A stretch of DNA of 52,532 nucleotides from a virus. The stretch is from the IMG/VR virus record IMGVR_UViG_3300032046_005782, positions 1 to 52,532 of that record. One strand, given 5' to 3'. Shown here in pieces: positions 15,462 to 21,808 of this stretch. The notes beneath the pieces were generated by a model. It worked only from the letters and a program-made list of their open reading frames with translations, had not been told where the DNA came from and searched no databases. The translations under genes were made by a program, and so were the position numbers. Each line of letters begins with the position of its first letter. The stretch's first letter is position 1.

Positions 15462-15956
15462 TCAGGTGCCACAGTTGCAGGGTGGCTTGGTCACCAGCAT
15501 AAAGTGGTTTGCTGACCACTGCGCGTACTGGGCGGCGTCATCCATCAAGTTGGCGGTCACGAGCGCTTCTGCATTCCGTTCGTCGAGCGCATCCACGGTG
15601 GCCAGCACATTCCCTTCGCCGTCGATGGCGTAGTACGTGAGCGGGTCGGTGGCGTTGATGGGCCATTGCGACTTGGGCATGCGCAGGAGATCGTCGGCGG
15701 AGCAATCTTCCTCGATCCAGGACGGGCGGTGTTCGCGGGGCAACCATCCCTTGATGAAGGCGATGTCACCAGGTTCCATTCCCCCCTGCTCCGCGAGGGC
15801 GCGATCGCTGCGAATGTCAGACCGCTTGGGGTCATCCGGGATGGCGTTCCCCTTCCGGATGCCACACAGCATGACCGGCTGGTCGTGTCGGTAGGATGGG
15901 TACTTGGCGGTGTAGACGTACCAAGCGCCAATGATGCGGGTGTCACCTTGTTCCAT
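15462..15956 (-). CDS. Unknown 164-residue protein, first gene behind early promoter E2
   Basis: ATG at 15956 with AGGAGGAACAAGCA. Reads MEQGDTRIIGAWYVYTAKYP, VMLCGIRKGNAIPDD, later YYAIDGEGNVLATVDALDER and ends in KPPCNCGT. Mixed alpha/beta; the terminal CNCG may bind metal. No family recognised. Being first after a conserved early promoter it should be among the most strongly made products of the array. Confidence 0.65.
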   Translation of the reverse strand: MEQGDTRIIGAWYVYTAKYPSYRHDQPVMLCGIRKGNAIPDDPKRSDIRSDRALAEQGGMEPGDIAFIKGWLPREHRPSWIEEDCSADDLLRMPKSQWPINATDPLTYYAIDGEGNVLATVDALDERNAEALVTANLMDDAAQYAQWSANHFMLVTKPPCNCGT

Positions 15957-15989
15957 TGCTTGTTCCTCCTGGCGTGATAGGTTCTGGTA

Positions 15990-16022
15990 CTTATACGAGT
16001 TAGCGTGGGAAAACTTCAGTTG
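15990..16022 (-). promoter_or_regulatory. Early promoter element E2
   Basis: Minus strand CAACTGAAGTTTTCCCACG, then AACTCG and TATAAG. It lies between array hairpin 4 and the gene starting at 15956, so it can fire the downstream half of the array on its own. Shares the core with E1, E3 and E4. Confidence 0.7.
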
Positions 16023-16095
16023 TCCCTGCTGTAGCGCCAGGGCCAGGGCGGGCCTGGCGTTACAGCAGGGAGGATGGGTGGCCATCCTTCCCTGG
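16022..16095 (-). repeat. Array double hairpin 4
   Basis: CCCTGCTGTAGCGCCAGG with CCTGGCGTTACAGCAGGG. Compared with copies 1-3 the G-C pair of GCGG/CCGC has become T-A on both arms (GCTG/CAGC), a compensatory change. A small GGATGG...CCATCC hairpin follows. Confidence 0.8.
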
Positions 16096-16110
16096 CGAGC
16101 GGGTCGCAGT

Positions 16111-16371
16111 CTAGTCATTGCCAAACGGGGGACACGGTCGGTCAACGTCATTGATGGGTGTGTGTCCAGCCAGGGCGAGATCCAGGTCACCTGGCTCAGA
16201 CTCTGCCAGTTCGGTGGTGAGCACGAGGACGTGGCGTACTGCAAAGATGGGGTTGCCTTGCGCGTCCAAAAACTCGCATTCCACGGTGTTGGGCGTTTCG
16301 ATCTTTGGCGATCTGATCATGTTCCTGAAGACTGCTACGATTGCGACTGGTTGTCCACCATACGTGATCAT
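16111..16371 (-). CDS. Small unknown protein of the array
   Basis: 86 residues, MITYGGQPVAIVAVFRNM at the start and a proline/acid-rich end (TPINDVDRPCPPFGND). The middle is beta-rich (TVECEFLDAQGNPIFAVRHV). AGGAGGATTACAGC precedes the ATG. No family recognised. It lies upstream of promoter E2 and so belongs to the part of the array read from farther upstream. Confidence 0.6.
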   Translation of the reverse strand: MITYGGQPVAIVAVFRNMIRSPKIETPNTVECEFLDAQGNPIFAVRHVLVLTTELAESEPGDLDLALAGHTPINDVDRPCPPFGND

Positions 16372-16407
16372 GCTGTAATCCTCCTGTCTGATGTGTCAGG
16401 GTTGTGT

Positions 16408-16482
16408 TCCCCTGCGGTAGCGCCAGGGCCAAGGCGGGCCTGGCGTTACCGCAGAGGGGATGGGTATCCATCCCATCCCCCC
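16408..16482 (-). repeat. Array double hairpin 5
   Basis: CCCCTGCGGTAGCGCCAGG with CCTGGCGTTACCGCAGAGGGG, plus GGATGG-GTAT-CCATCC. Nearly the same sequence as copies 2 and 3, with a one- or two-base bulge. Confidence 0.8.
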
Positions 16483-16494
16483 TGCCCCTGGGCA

Positions 16495-16929
16495 TCAGTA
16501 CTGCCTGAGCAAGATCAGAATCTTACCCCTGCGCAGCAGGTCCAGGCTCTCCATGTCGGGTCGCAGGCGACTCCAACGTTCCTCGAACTGTCGGCGGGCA
16601 TCGGCGAGGTTGAGGGCGCTAACTTCCCCCAGGTACGTTCCTGCCGGGGCATAGGCTGCGAACTGGTCCAGTTGGTACGCTTCGAATCCGGGCTCCAGTT
16701 CGAGCGTGGGGTCATAGGGCGCTGGCCAGGACTGGTCGGGATTGTCGGAGCGGTACACCAGGGCGCTGTTGAAGTGGCCACAGGGCAGGGCAATGGGGAC
16801 GGTGGTACGGGCGATCCGCTTGTCGTGGTAGTGGAACATAACTTCGACCGTGATCTTGTCGGCCTTCCCGCAGTTGTAGCATCTGACCACGGTTCCTGCG
16901 GGGCGGGTGAAGACTGTAATCGTGTTCAT
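16495..16929 (-). CDS. Unknown protein with a possible metal site
   Basis: 144 residues, MNTITVFTRPAGTVVRCYNC at the start. CYNCG with later PCGHF could form a Cys/His zinc site. The C-terminal half is helical (ALNLADARRQFEERWSRLRP). AGGAGGATTATGCA precedes the ATG, and a TTGACTTGTCAA palindrome lies 24 bases upstream. No family recognised. Confidence 0.65.
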   Translation of the reverse strand: MNTITVFTRPAGTVVRCYNCGKADKITVEVMFHYHDKRIARTTVPIALPCGHFNSALVYRSDNPDQSWPAPYDPTLELEPGFEAYQLDQFAAYAPAGTYLGEVSALNLADARRQFEERWSRLRPDMESLDLLRRGKILILLRQY

Positions 16930-16952
16930 TGCATAATCCTCCTGCTATCGTC

Positions 16953-16964
16953 TTGACTTGTCAA
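16953..16964. promoter_or_regulatory. TTGACTTGTCAA palindrome, copy 2
   Basis: Lies 24 bases upstream of the ATG at 16929 on the minus strand, between that gene and array hairpin 6. It may punctuate control inside the array. Confidence 0.55.
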
Positions 16965-16985
16965 TCGAGTAAGGTGTTGGTGTTA

Positions 16986-17055
16986 CCCAACCAAAAACCC
17001 AGGCTGCCGGGGGCCTGGGTTTTTGGTTGGGCAGGAGGGCGTCCAACCCTCCTGC
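16986..17055 (-). repeat. Array double hairpin 6
   Basis: CCCAACCAAAAACCCAGGC pairs over 19 bases with GCCTGGGTTTTTGGTTGGG; a second stem GCAGGAGG/CCTCCTGC follows. The primary sequence is unlike the other copies, yet the two-stem layout and position are the same. The first stem is strong enough to slow polymerase. Confidence 0.8.
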
Positions 17056-17075
17056 CGTTGCCTGTGGCCACTTCC

Positions 17076-17795
17076 TCATTCCTGTTCCGGGTCGTCGTAG
17101 GACTTGAGGACGGCGAGCGCCTGGTCCATGTCCATCTGCACGGGCGCTTTGATGTGCAGTCGCTCGATGGCGGGCTGGCATGCCCAGTCGGAGGGGCCTT
17201 CGCGGGTGATCCGGTGGACTGGCTTGCCCAGGGTCACGAAAACGTCCAGAACGCTGTCATACCCCTGTTGTGCCAATTCGACCACGAGCATGCGCTGCGC
17301 TTCTCCATCGTTGCGGGCTAAGACGCTCAGAGTGGGGTTGCTGGTTCCCATCTTGACGTGGTCGTCGGTGTAGGCGCTGTACTCGTGGTCCTTGACTTCC
17401 GTGAGCGGGACGTGCTGGCTCAGGCGGGCATCCCACACGGTTTCCGTAAAGCGGGCCTTCTTCTTCGCCAAGCGCAGCAGGACGTCGGCGACTTCCGGGC
17501 GTTTCCAGGATTCTTTGGAATTGAGGGCTGCGCGGGCGGCTTGCGTGGCCAGTTCCAGGCTTTCGAGGTCGCGCGCGGTCACTTCGATGTCGGCTGCGTA
17601 CCATTCTGACCAGTGCTTGTCCCAGGTGCCAGCCTTCTGCTCCTGGCCTTCCTCGATCCTGTTGGCCTGCCAGACGAGGGCAACCACGGGGTTGCCATAC
17701 TCGGTGGTGCGAATCTCCAGGCGCAGGTGCGTGTACTTGTCCCATGCGCCTGGGTCTTCCACCAATACCGTGTAGAGGTAAGTTTGCTTGTTCAC
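17076..17795 (-). CDS. Unknown 239-residue protein of the array
   Basis: GTG start at 17795 after AGGAGGATTGAC. N-terminal beta region (YLYTVLVEDPGAWDKYTHLR, NPVVALVWQANRI), a long helical centre rich in Lys/Ala (LATQAARAALNSKESWKRPE, VLLRLAKKKARFTE) and a C-terminal domain ending in an acidic tail. No family recognised. It is flanked by array hairpins 6 and 7. Confidence 0.65.
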   Translation of the reverse strand: MNKQTYLYTVLVEDPGAWDKYTHLRLEIRTTEYGNPVVALVWQANRIEEGQEQKAGTWDKHWSEWYAADIEVTARDLESLELATQAARAALNSKESWKRPEVADVLLRLAKKKARFTETVWDARLSQHVPLTEVKDHEYSAYTDDHVKMGTSNPTLSVLARNDGEAQRMLVVELAQQGYDSVLDVFVTLGKPVHRITREGPSDWACQPAIERLHIKAPVQMDMDQALAVLKSYDDPEQE

Positions 17796-17829
17796 GTCAA
17801 TCCTCCTGGGTTAGTGTCAGGATGGCGTT

Positions 17830-17945
17830 CCCCTGCTGTATCACCAGGGCCTGGGGTAGTCGCTTGCCAGGGCAACCCCTGGGGCAACCTTGCAGGTTCT
17901 GGTGATACAGCAGGGGGGGATGGTTGCTGGCGCTGTCCATCCCCC
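17830..17945 (-). repeat. Array double hairpin 7
   Basis: CCCCTGCTGTATCACCAG (17830-17847) pairs perfectly with CTGGTGATACAGCAGGGG (17899-17916) around a 51-base apical region; a GGGGGATGG/CCATCCCCC stem follows. The GTATCACC/GGTGATAC segment replaces GTAGCGCC/GGCGTTAC of other copies, so both arms changed together. Confidence 0.8.
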
Positions 17946-17958
17946 ACTGCCTGGCTGT

Positions 17959-18447
17959 CTATCGCTCCCATCGGGTCAAGGCACTCATCTGCTTCCATGA
18001 GAGCGGGCGGCTGTACTTGCGCGCGTCGGGCGGGGTTTCGATGTATGAAACTACCTGGTCGCGCAGGCTCCGGCGGAAGTCGGAGCGGAAGTTCTGAACC
18101 GCGAGCAGTTTGGTCAGGGCGACTCGCTCCGTGGGGTTGTCTACGTAGAGCGCCAGGTATACTTGCCAATCCTGGGGCATGTCCTTCGCTCCCTTGATGG
18201 CCCATACGGTTTCCCACTGGCTGGCGTGCTGCGCATATTCATCACCCGTCATCCAGTCGGGGATTTCTACGGGCCTGACTTCCCACTTGTTCACCTGTAC
18301 GGGTCGGAAATCGTCGGGCGAGAAGATGCAAGGCTTCTGTTCCGTCAGGTCTGCGGGGTCGGCGTCACCCTTCCACTCGCGTACAGGCGACTTCGGCGTG
18401 TACGTGAGTTCGCCATAGTGGCGGCAGAGAATCAGTACGGTCTTCAT
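17959..18447 (-). CDS. Unknown 162-residue protein of the array
   Basis: ATG at 18447 after AGGAGGATTCGACA. Starts MKTVLILCRHYGELTYTPKS; then ADLTEQKPCIFSPDDFRPVQ and a tryptophan-rich helical end (YAQHASQWETVWAIKGAKDM, PLSWKQMSALTRWER). No family recognised. The next upstream gene ends 282 bases away, a gap filled by array hairpin 8. Confidence 0.65.
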   Translation of the reverse strand: MKTVLILCRHYGELTYTPKSPVREWKGDADPADLTEQKPCIFSPDDFRPVQVNKWEVRPVEIPDWMTGDEYAQHASQWETVWAIKGAKDMPQDWQVYLALYVDNPTERVALTKLLAVQNFRSDFRRSLRDQVVSYIETPPDARKYSRPLSWKQMSALTRWER

Positions 18448-18728
18448 TGTCGAATCCTCCTGGGTATAGTATGCGCCTAGCCAGGCTAATCGGCCACTCG
18501 GCCTGGCCAGGCTACCACACGAACCATTGGACTGCTTGCCCGTCACCCGTCCATCCAGAGCGTGGTGGCTCTCGCGCGTCAATTCGCGCTTCCCATGCCC
18601 AGGTGACTTATAGGGCAGTTTACCGTGGCCTATTCTGCCCCAGGGCTTCCCTACCTTCAGCCCAGGCCAGGCCCTGGCCTGGGCTGAAGGTAAGGGGAGC
18701 GTCACTCTCCCCTTACCCTTCTTCTTGT
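18448..18728 (-). repeat. Gene-free gap holding array hairpin 8
   Basis: The strongest palindrome of the array is here: ACCTTCAGCCCAGGCCAGG (18653-18671) and CCTGGCCTGGGCTGAAGGT (18673-18691), 19 perfect pairs with a one-base loop. A TAAGGGGAG/CTCCCCTTA stem follows (18691-18716). A weaker inverted repeat around TAGCCAGGC / GCCTGGC lies at 18477-18514. I see no convincing reading frame between. Confidence 0.75.
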
Positions 18729-19148
18729 CTAGTGGTCCAGTTGCAGGGCCAGGCGGGCCTTGCGAACTGCGCGGGTCAAGCGTGGCAGGTATCCTACCTG
18801 CAGGCGGTTCTGCGCAGGAAAGTCGTACTGTAGCGCGCTGATCACTTCCATTCCGAAATCTACGGCTGCGCTTTCCAGGGCGGCGAGCGCCTTGACCGCT
18901 TCGCTCTTGTCGCTCAGGGTGCCGCTGTCTGCGCCATCGGTTTCGTCAAGGAGGGGTTCGTTGCGCAGGGCCAGGCGGGCCTTGCGGACTGCCGTGATCA
19001 GGTTGGGCAGGTATCCTACCTGCAGGCGGGCCTGTGTGGTCGGGTCAAACTTCGTAACTTCGATCACTTCCAGACCAAAGTCTACAGTGGTACTCTCCAA
19101 CTCCTTGAGCGCGTTGACCACTTCACTGTGGCTATAGACTGCGTCCAT
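18729..19148 (-). CDS. Protein of two tandem 60-residue repeats
   Basis: 139 residues. Repeat 1 contains EVVNALKELESTTVDFGLEV and RLQVGYLPNLITAVRKARLA; repeat 2 contains EAVKALAALESAAVDFGMEV and RLQVGYLPRLTRAVRKARLA. Each is a pair of helices with a short link. The copies are also near-identical at the DNA level in places (for example GTATCCTACCTGCAGGCGG twice), so the duplication is fairly recent. AGGAGGAACAAACG precedes the ATG. Basic ends (RKARLAL) suggest nucleic-acid or protein contact. No family recognised. Confidence 0.65.
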   Translation of the reverse strand: MDAVYSHSEVVNALKELESTTVDFGLEVIEVTKFDPTTQARLQVGYLPNLITAVRKARLALRNEPLLDETDGADSGTLSDKSEAVKALAALESAAVDFGMEVISALQYDFPAQNRLQVGYLPRLTRAVRKARLALQLDH

Positions 19149-19178
19149 CGTTTGTTCCTCCTGGGTAGTGTCAGGGTT

Positions 19179-19245
19179 GCCCCTGCTGTAACCGCAATCC
19201 CTGAGTGGGGTTGCGGTTACAGCAGGGGAGGATTGTCGAATCCTC
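19179..19245 (-). repeat. Array double hairpin 9
   Basis: CCCCTGCTGTAACCGCAA pairs over 18 bases with TTGCGGTTACAGCAGGGG; then GGAGGATT/AATCCTCC. The GTAACCGC/GCGGTTAC segment again differs from other copies on both arms. Confidence 0.85.
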
Positions 19246-19258
19246 CACCTGGCTGCTG

Positions 19259-19669
19259 CTAGTACCCAAACGCGCGGGCCCAGCGCGTGACTCCGTACCA
19301 CTGCGCTTTCGGTACGGTGTTGATGATCTTGTCGGCGATGGCGTCGAGCTTCTTCGCCAGGGCCAGGCGTTCGTTGTAATCGCCATTCAATCCGAAATCC
19401 GCCGTCATGGGCATGCAATGGTGGCGGTCGTCGGGTGAAACGCTGAAGGCTACCATCCGCCAAATGTAGGCGGTCTCTCCGCCTTCGGTGACCACCTTGC
19501 GTCCACCAAACTCGTCACGCTCGTCCGTTTCGGTGTATACAATCGTCGGCTTGCTTGCGCGCAAGCATCCGGTGTGGTGGTTTACAATCCCCTGGGCGAG
19601 TGCGTGTTCGTCGGCGGTCAAGTTGGCCTGGCTGAGGTCAATCGTCGGGTACGTCCGCCTTGCGGTCAT
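19259..19669 (-). CDS. First gene of the minus-strand array, unknown
   Basis: 136 residues. Starts MTARRTYPTIDLSQANLTAD, then EHALAQGIVNHHTGCLRASK, YIWRMVAFSVSPDDRHHCMP and a helical end (LALAKKLDAIADKIINTVPK). Three HH/HHC-type histidine groups might bind metal. AGGAGGAATGATACA precedes the ATG. It follows a roughly 450-base structured leader read from a promoter near 20150. No family recognised. Confidence 0.65.
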   Translation of the reverse strand: MTARRTYPTIDLSQANLTADEHALAQGIVNHHTGCLRASKPTIVYTETDERDEFGGRKVVTEGGETAYIWRMVAFSVSPDDRHHCMPMTADFGLNGDYNERLALAKKLDAIADKIINTVPKAQWYGVTRWARAFGY

Positions 19670-19689
19670 TGTATCATTCCTCCTGGGGT

Positions 19690-20143
19690 TGAATTTATGC
19701 GGTAGTACCGCACCAGCAGTCTACCAGGTTTCTGGTCTGCTGCTGGTGGGGTATTACCCCTGCCGTCTTACCCTCTACTGCTTTTCTCCGCCAGGTCTTT
19801 TTCAGGTTTCCCTGTGTGGTCCAGGAGTTTCCCACCAACCTTGCGTTTCCCAGTCCAACCCTACCTTCCCAGGTTTTGGTTCGGCCAGTCTGCCGGATTC
19901 TCACCGTCGGGTCTTGGCTTTGAGCTTCGCTTTCAGGTTCCCCCTTGCTTAGTTACTCCCTGGGTTCGGGTTTTCCCGTTCTTCCCGTCCCTGCGCTTTG
20001 CGCCTGCCGTGGAGTTTGTCGCTAGAGCGTCCCTTTACTTGCTCTACTCGGCTAGTTTGTTCTGGTGCTACTCTGGCCAGGGCTTCCCCATCTGGTGGCC
20101 AGGCTCCCTGGGGGGCGGCTTCCCCCTTCGTGCTCCCTTACTG
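19690..20143 (-). ncRNA. Candidate structured RNA or long leader of the array
   Basis: About 450 bases without a believable protein frame. The minus-strand transcript is purine-rich with many short stems capped by A-rich loops: CUGGCCA/UGGCCAG (20073-20102), UAGAGC/GCUCUA (20023-20046), CGGG-AAAA-CCCG, GCGC-AAA-GCGC, AACC-AAA-ACCU-GGGA-AGGU-AG-GGUU, CAGG-GAAA-CCUG (19803-19814), GGGGU/ACCCC (19748-19760), CACCAGCAG/CUGCUGGUG (19711-19748) and GCGGU/ACCGC (19699-19711). GNRA loops and unpaired A runs are typical of large folded RNAs. It could be a free RNA or the 5' leader of the gene at 19669; no U tract marks its end. No known family recognised. Confidence 0.55.
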
Positions 20144-20149
20144 TCTATA

Positions 20150-20158
20150 ATCATACCA
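20150..20158 (-). promoter_or_regulatory. Extended -10 promoter for the array leader
   Basis: Minus strand TGGTATGAT: TG one base before TATGAT (20150-20155), an extended -10 box. No good -35 is found at 17 bases. Transcription would begin near 20143 and read the structured leader, then the array. Confidence 0.45.
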
Positions 20159-20159
20159 C

Positions 20160-20558
20160 GCCAAGGTGAACAACGGGTATAGGAACTCTTAAAAAACTAC
20201 TAGAAAACCATTCCGACTTTATCGCCGCTTGCAGAGCATTCCGATTGCGGAGGCCGGCAGGGACATGGTTTGACGTCACCCGAGATCAGGCGAGCGGCTG
20301 GACTCCCCCACCCGGCCCAGGGCGGGCCTGGGGCCTGCGCGGGTCAGGGTTATCAGGCTGATTTGTCAATGCGGCAGTATTCGCATAGTCAAAGGGTTTC
20401 CCTTTTCTGGTGGGTGGGGCGATTCCTGCCCGTTTTGCACTGAATTGGCGTAAAGTAAAAAGTAAGACGAAAGTAAGACACTTCCCCAGGTGTCTTACCT
20501 TGCGCGGGAGGTCCGTCTCGCGCGCGGTCCGCCTCGCCCAGTAGTACCACGATACCTG
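20160..20558. promoter_or_regulatory. Gene-free divergent control region
   Basis: About 400 bases between the two structured RNAs, with no supported gene. It holds AAAGGG-TTT-CCCTT (near 20389-20403), a CCCAGG...CCTGGG palindrome near 20310, a TGATTTGTCAA variant of the recurring palindrome (20359-20369), two direct AAGTAAGAC words (20460-20480), and GTAAGACAC/GTGTCTTAC (20473-20498). A GC-rich stretch at 20502-20540 resembles 268-316 in ftsK. It is the natural place for a genetic switch, or for an origin or attachment site, but none of these is shown. Confidence 0.5.
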
Positions 20559-20587
20559 TTGACATTGGCGCGCTTTTGCTGTATAAT
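20559..20587 (+). promoter_or_regulatory. Consensus late promoter
   Basis: TTGACA (20559-20564), a 17-base spacer and TATAAT (20582-20587): a perfect vegetative promoter, the only one of this quality in the window. It points at the structured RNA and then the lysis and head genes. Just upstream lie the GTAAGACAC/GTGTCTTAC palindrome and repeated AAGTAAGAC words, possible operator sites. Confidence 0.92.
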
Positions 20588-20594
20588 CTTCATC

Positions 20595-21012
20595 AGCAGT
20601 AGCGCAATCCTCCTGGGTCTGGTGAGCGTGCTGCGAGTGCTAAAGCCGGAGGAGGGTGCGGGCCCAGACTCCGGCGCGCAATCATCTGGTTCGTTTTCTT
20701 TTTGGGTTCGGGGCCCTGTGGGCAGGGGCGGATGGACTGGCGCTTCTCCTGGGCAGTTCGTCACCCTTGCCCACAGGGCAGTTACTGCGCTATATTTTAC
20801 AATGCAGGTCCACCTGTGCGGGCCTGCGAGGTGATGGAAGGGCAGGAGCCAGGTACGCTGTCGACGTCGTCGTGAGGGCCACTGCAGGGTTCGGACTCCT
20901 GCCCTTCCATGATCAGAACATCCCCCACCCGGGCCCCAGGGCCTACGGATGGGGAATTGGCCCTGGAACACAGACACACGGGCTACCGGCGAACGGTTGC
21001 CCGTGTTTTGTT
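20595..21012 (+). ncRNA. Candidate structured RNA with its own promoter and terminator
   Basis: About 415 bases between a perfect promoter and a strong terminator, with no credible protein. Perfect inverted repeats cover most of it: UAGCGCA/UGCGCUA (20600-20606 with 20786-20792), GCCGGAG/CUCCGGC (20645-20675), GCCCUGUGGGCA/UGCCCACAGGGC (20713-20779), GCAGGUCC/GGGCCUGC with one wobble pair (20804-20827), AUGGAAGGGCAGGAG/CUCCUGCCCUUCCAU (20834-20910), CCAGGGCC/GGCCCUGG (20936-20966), then the terminator stem. It is either an independent RNA or a leader controlling read-through into the late genes. It shows no tmRNA, RNase P or 6S signature that I recognise. Confidence 0.65.
20976..21012 (+). 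terminator. Strong intrinsic terminator before the lysis genes
   Basis: ACACGGGC (20976-20983) pairs with GCCCGTGT (20999-21006); inside, ACCG pairs with CGGT around GCGAA. TTTTGTTTG follows. It stops 15 bases before the amidase start, so late genes need read-through or antitermination. Confidence 0.85.
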
Positions 21013-21026
21013 TGTGTGGAGGATGC

Positions 21027-21716
21027 GTGGCAGATCCAGAGTATGACCAGGTCCAGGTTCAGGCGCTGGTCGTGGAATGTGACCAGGCAATTACTACGCT
21101 TCAGCAGACATCGGCCAATCTCCGCAGGCGATTGGACTGCCTGGTGGCCAGTCAAACCCCACTTCCGTGGACGCGCGATCTACGGGCAACCATGCCCAAA
21201 AACCCGGCTTGTCCAGGAATCCTCAAGGGCGGCTGGTGGCGCAGGCAGGTTGCGGCCATCAGGACGGTATGTTTCCACCACACTCTTTCCCAATCCCCTG
21301 TAGACTTCGCCAAGTGGTACATCACCAAGGAGGGCGGTCGGCCTTCGACGTGTTATACCCTTTGGATTACGGAGACCGGCGAGACCATCCTATGTGGTGA
21401 CCTGGAGGATGGGGTCTGGCACAATTTCCAGGGTCACGAGAATCTTGACTTGTCAGTTGGACTGGCGGGCAATCGGGCGGTCCTTGCTCCTTCGACGCTG
21501 CAGTTGAATGCGGCTGCACGGTTGGCGGCTTGGGCCATCAAATCTCCCCTGCTCCCCCTGATCACATCCCCCAAACAAATACTCGGTCACCAGGACTATC
21601 CCAAGTGTGGCGCTGGTGGCATCTATGCGACTGATTGCCCTGGGTGGCTGATGCCCCAAAGTGGAAAGTGGAAGGCTGCGCTATATGCGCGGTTGGATGC
21701 ACTCTTGTTAGTATAG
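21027..21716 (+). CDS. N-acetylmuramoyl-L-alanine amidase (endolysin)
   Basis: 229 residues. The Amidase_2/PGRP fold is shown by VCFHHTLSQSP (first zinc histidine and partner), CYTLWITETGETI, a glycine/asparagine-rich NLDLSVGLAG and ILGHQDYPK ... TDCPG with the second histidine and the cysteine ligand. The enzyme cuts the amide bond between muramic acid and the stem peptide. About 50 N-terminal residues are helical and may bind the wall or keep the enzyme in check. GTG at 21027 is chosen because GGAGGATGC precedes it; upstream codons lie in the terminator. A holin-like gene follows, so this is the lysis cassette. Confidence 0.88.
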   Translation: MADPEYDQVQVQALVVECDQAITTLQQTSANLRRRLDCLVASQTPLPWTRDLRATMPKNPACPGILKGGWWRRQVAAIRTVCFHHTLSQSPVDFAKWYITKEGGRPSTCYTLWITETGETILCGDLEDGVWHNFQGHENLDLSVGLAGNRAVLAPSTLQLNAAARLAAWAIKSPLLPLITSPKQILGHQDYPKCGAGGIYATDCPGWLMPQSGKWKAALYARLDALLLV

Positions 21717-21725
21717 GAGGTGGCC

Positions 21726-21758
21726 ATGGTGGGTTACATCCCCCTGCAGGGGAGTTGA
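21726..21758 (+). CDS. Ten-codon open frame with a good ribosome site
   Basis: ATG after AGGAGGTGGCC, encoding MVGYIPLQGS and stopping at 21758. The ribosome site is as strong as those of real genes here. It may be a leader peptide, a decayed gene or chance. Just after it, GATCAGTCGGTGGGTTCGAT resembles tRNA D-loop and T-loop words. Confidence 0.25.
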   Translation: MVGYIPLQGS

Positions 21759-21808
21759 TCAGTCGGTGGGTTCGATTCCGTTCAGTCTATTCATGATGGA
21801 GGTGTTCG

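Noticed and set aside
12401-19669. Integron cassette array with attC sites
   Set aside because: Genes are separated by palindromes, but the stems lack paired RYYYAAC/GTTRRRY core sites at constant places, there is no integron integrase, and most palindromes lie in a co-directional phage operon. Modular exchange is still possible by other means.
12401-19669. CRISPR array
   Set aside because: The repeated elements are 50-120 bases, differ in sequence, are spaced by genes rather than by 30-40 base spacers, and no cas gene is present.
19488-20182. Plus-strand open frames of 154 and 122 codons rich in Phe, Pro and Leu
   Set aside because: Composition reflects pyrimidine-rich DNA; no ribosome site; the opposite strand folds into many stems. 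Treated as noncoding.
20490-20834. 114-codon plus-strand open frame with a hydrophobic stretch, as a lysis gene
   Set aside because: It begins upstream of the consensus promoter, runs through the perfect stems of the structured RNA, and has no ribosome site.
21740-21795. tRNA gene
   Set aside because: Loop-like words are present but acceptor, anticodon and T stems do not pair and the length is too short.
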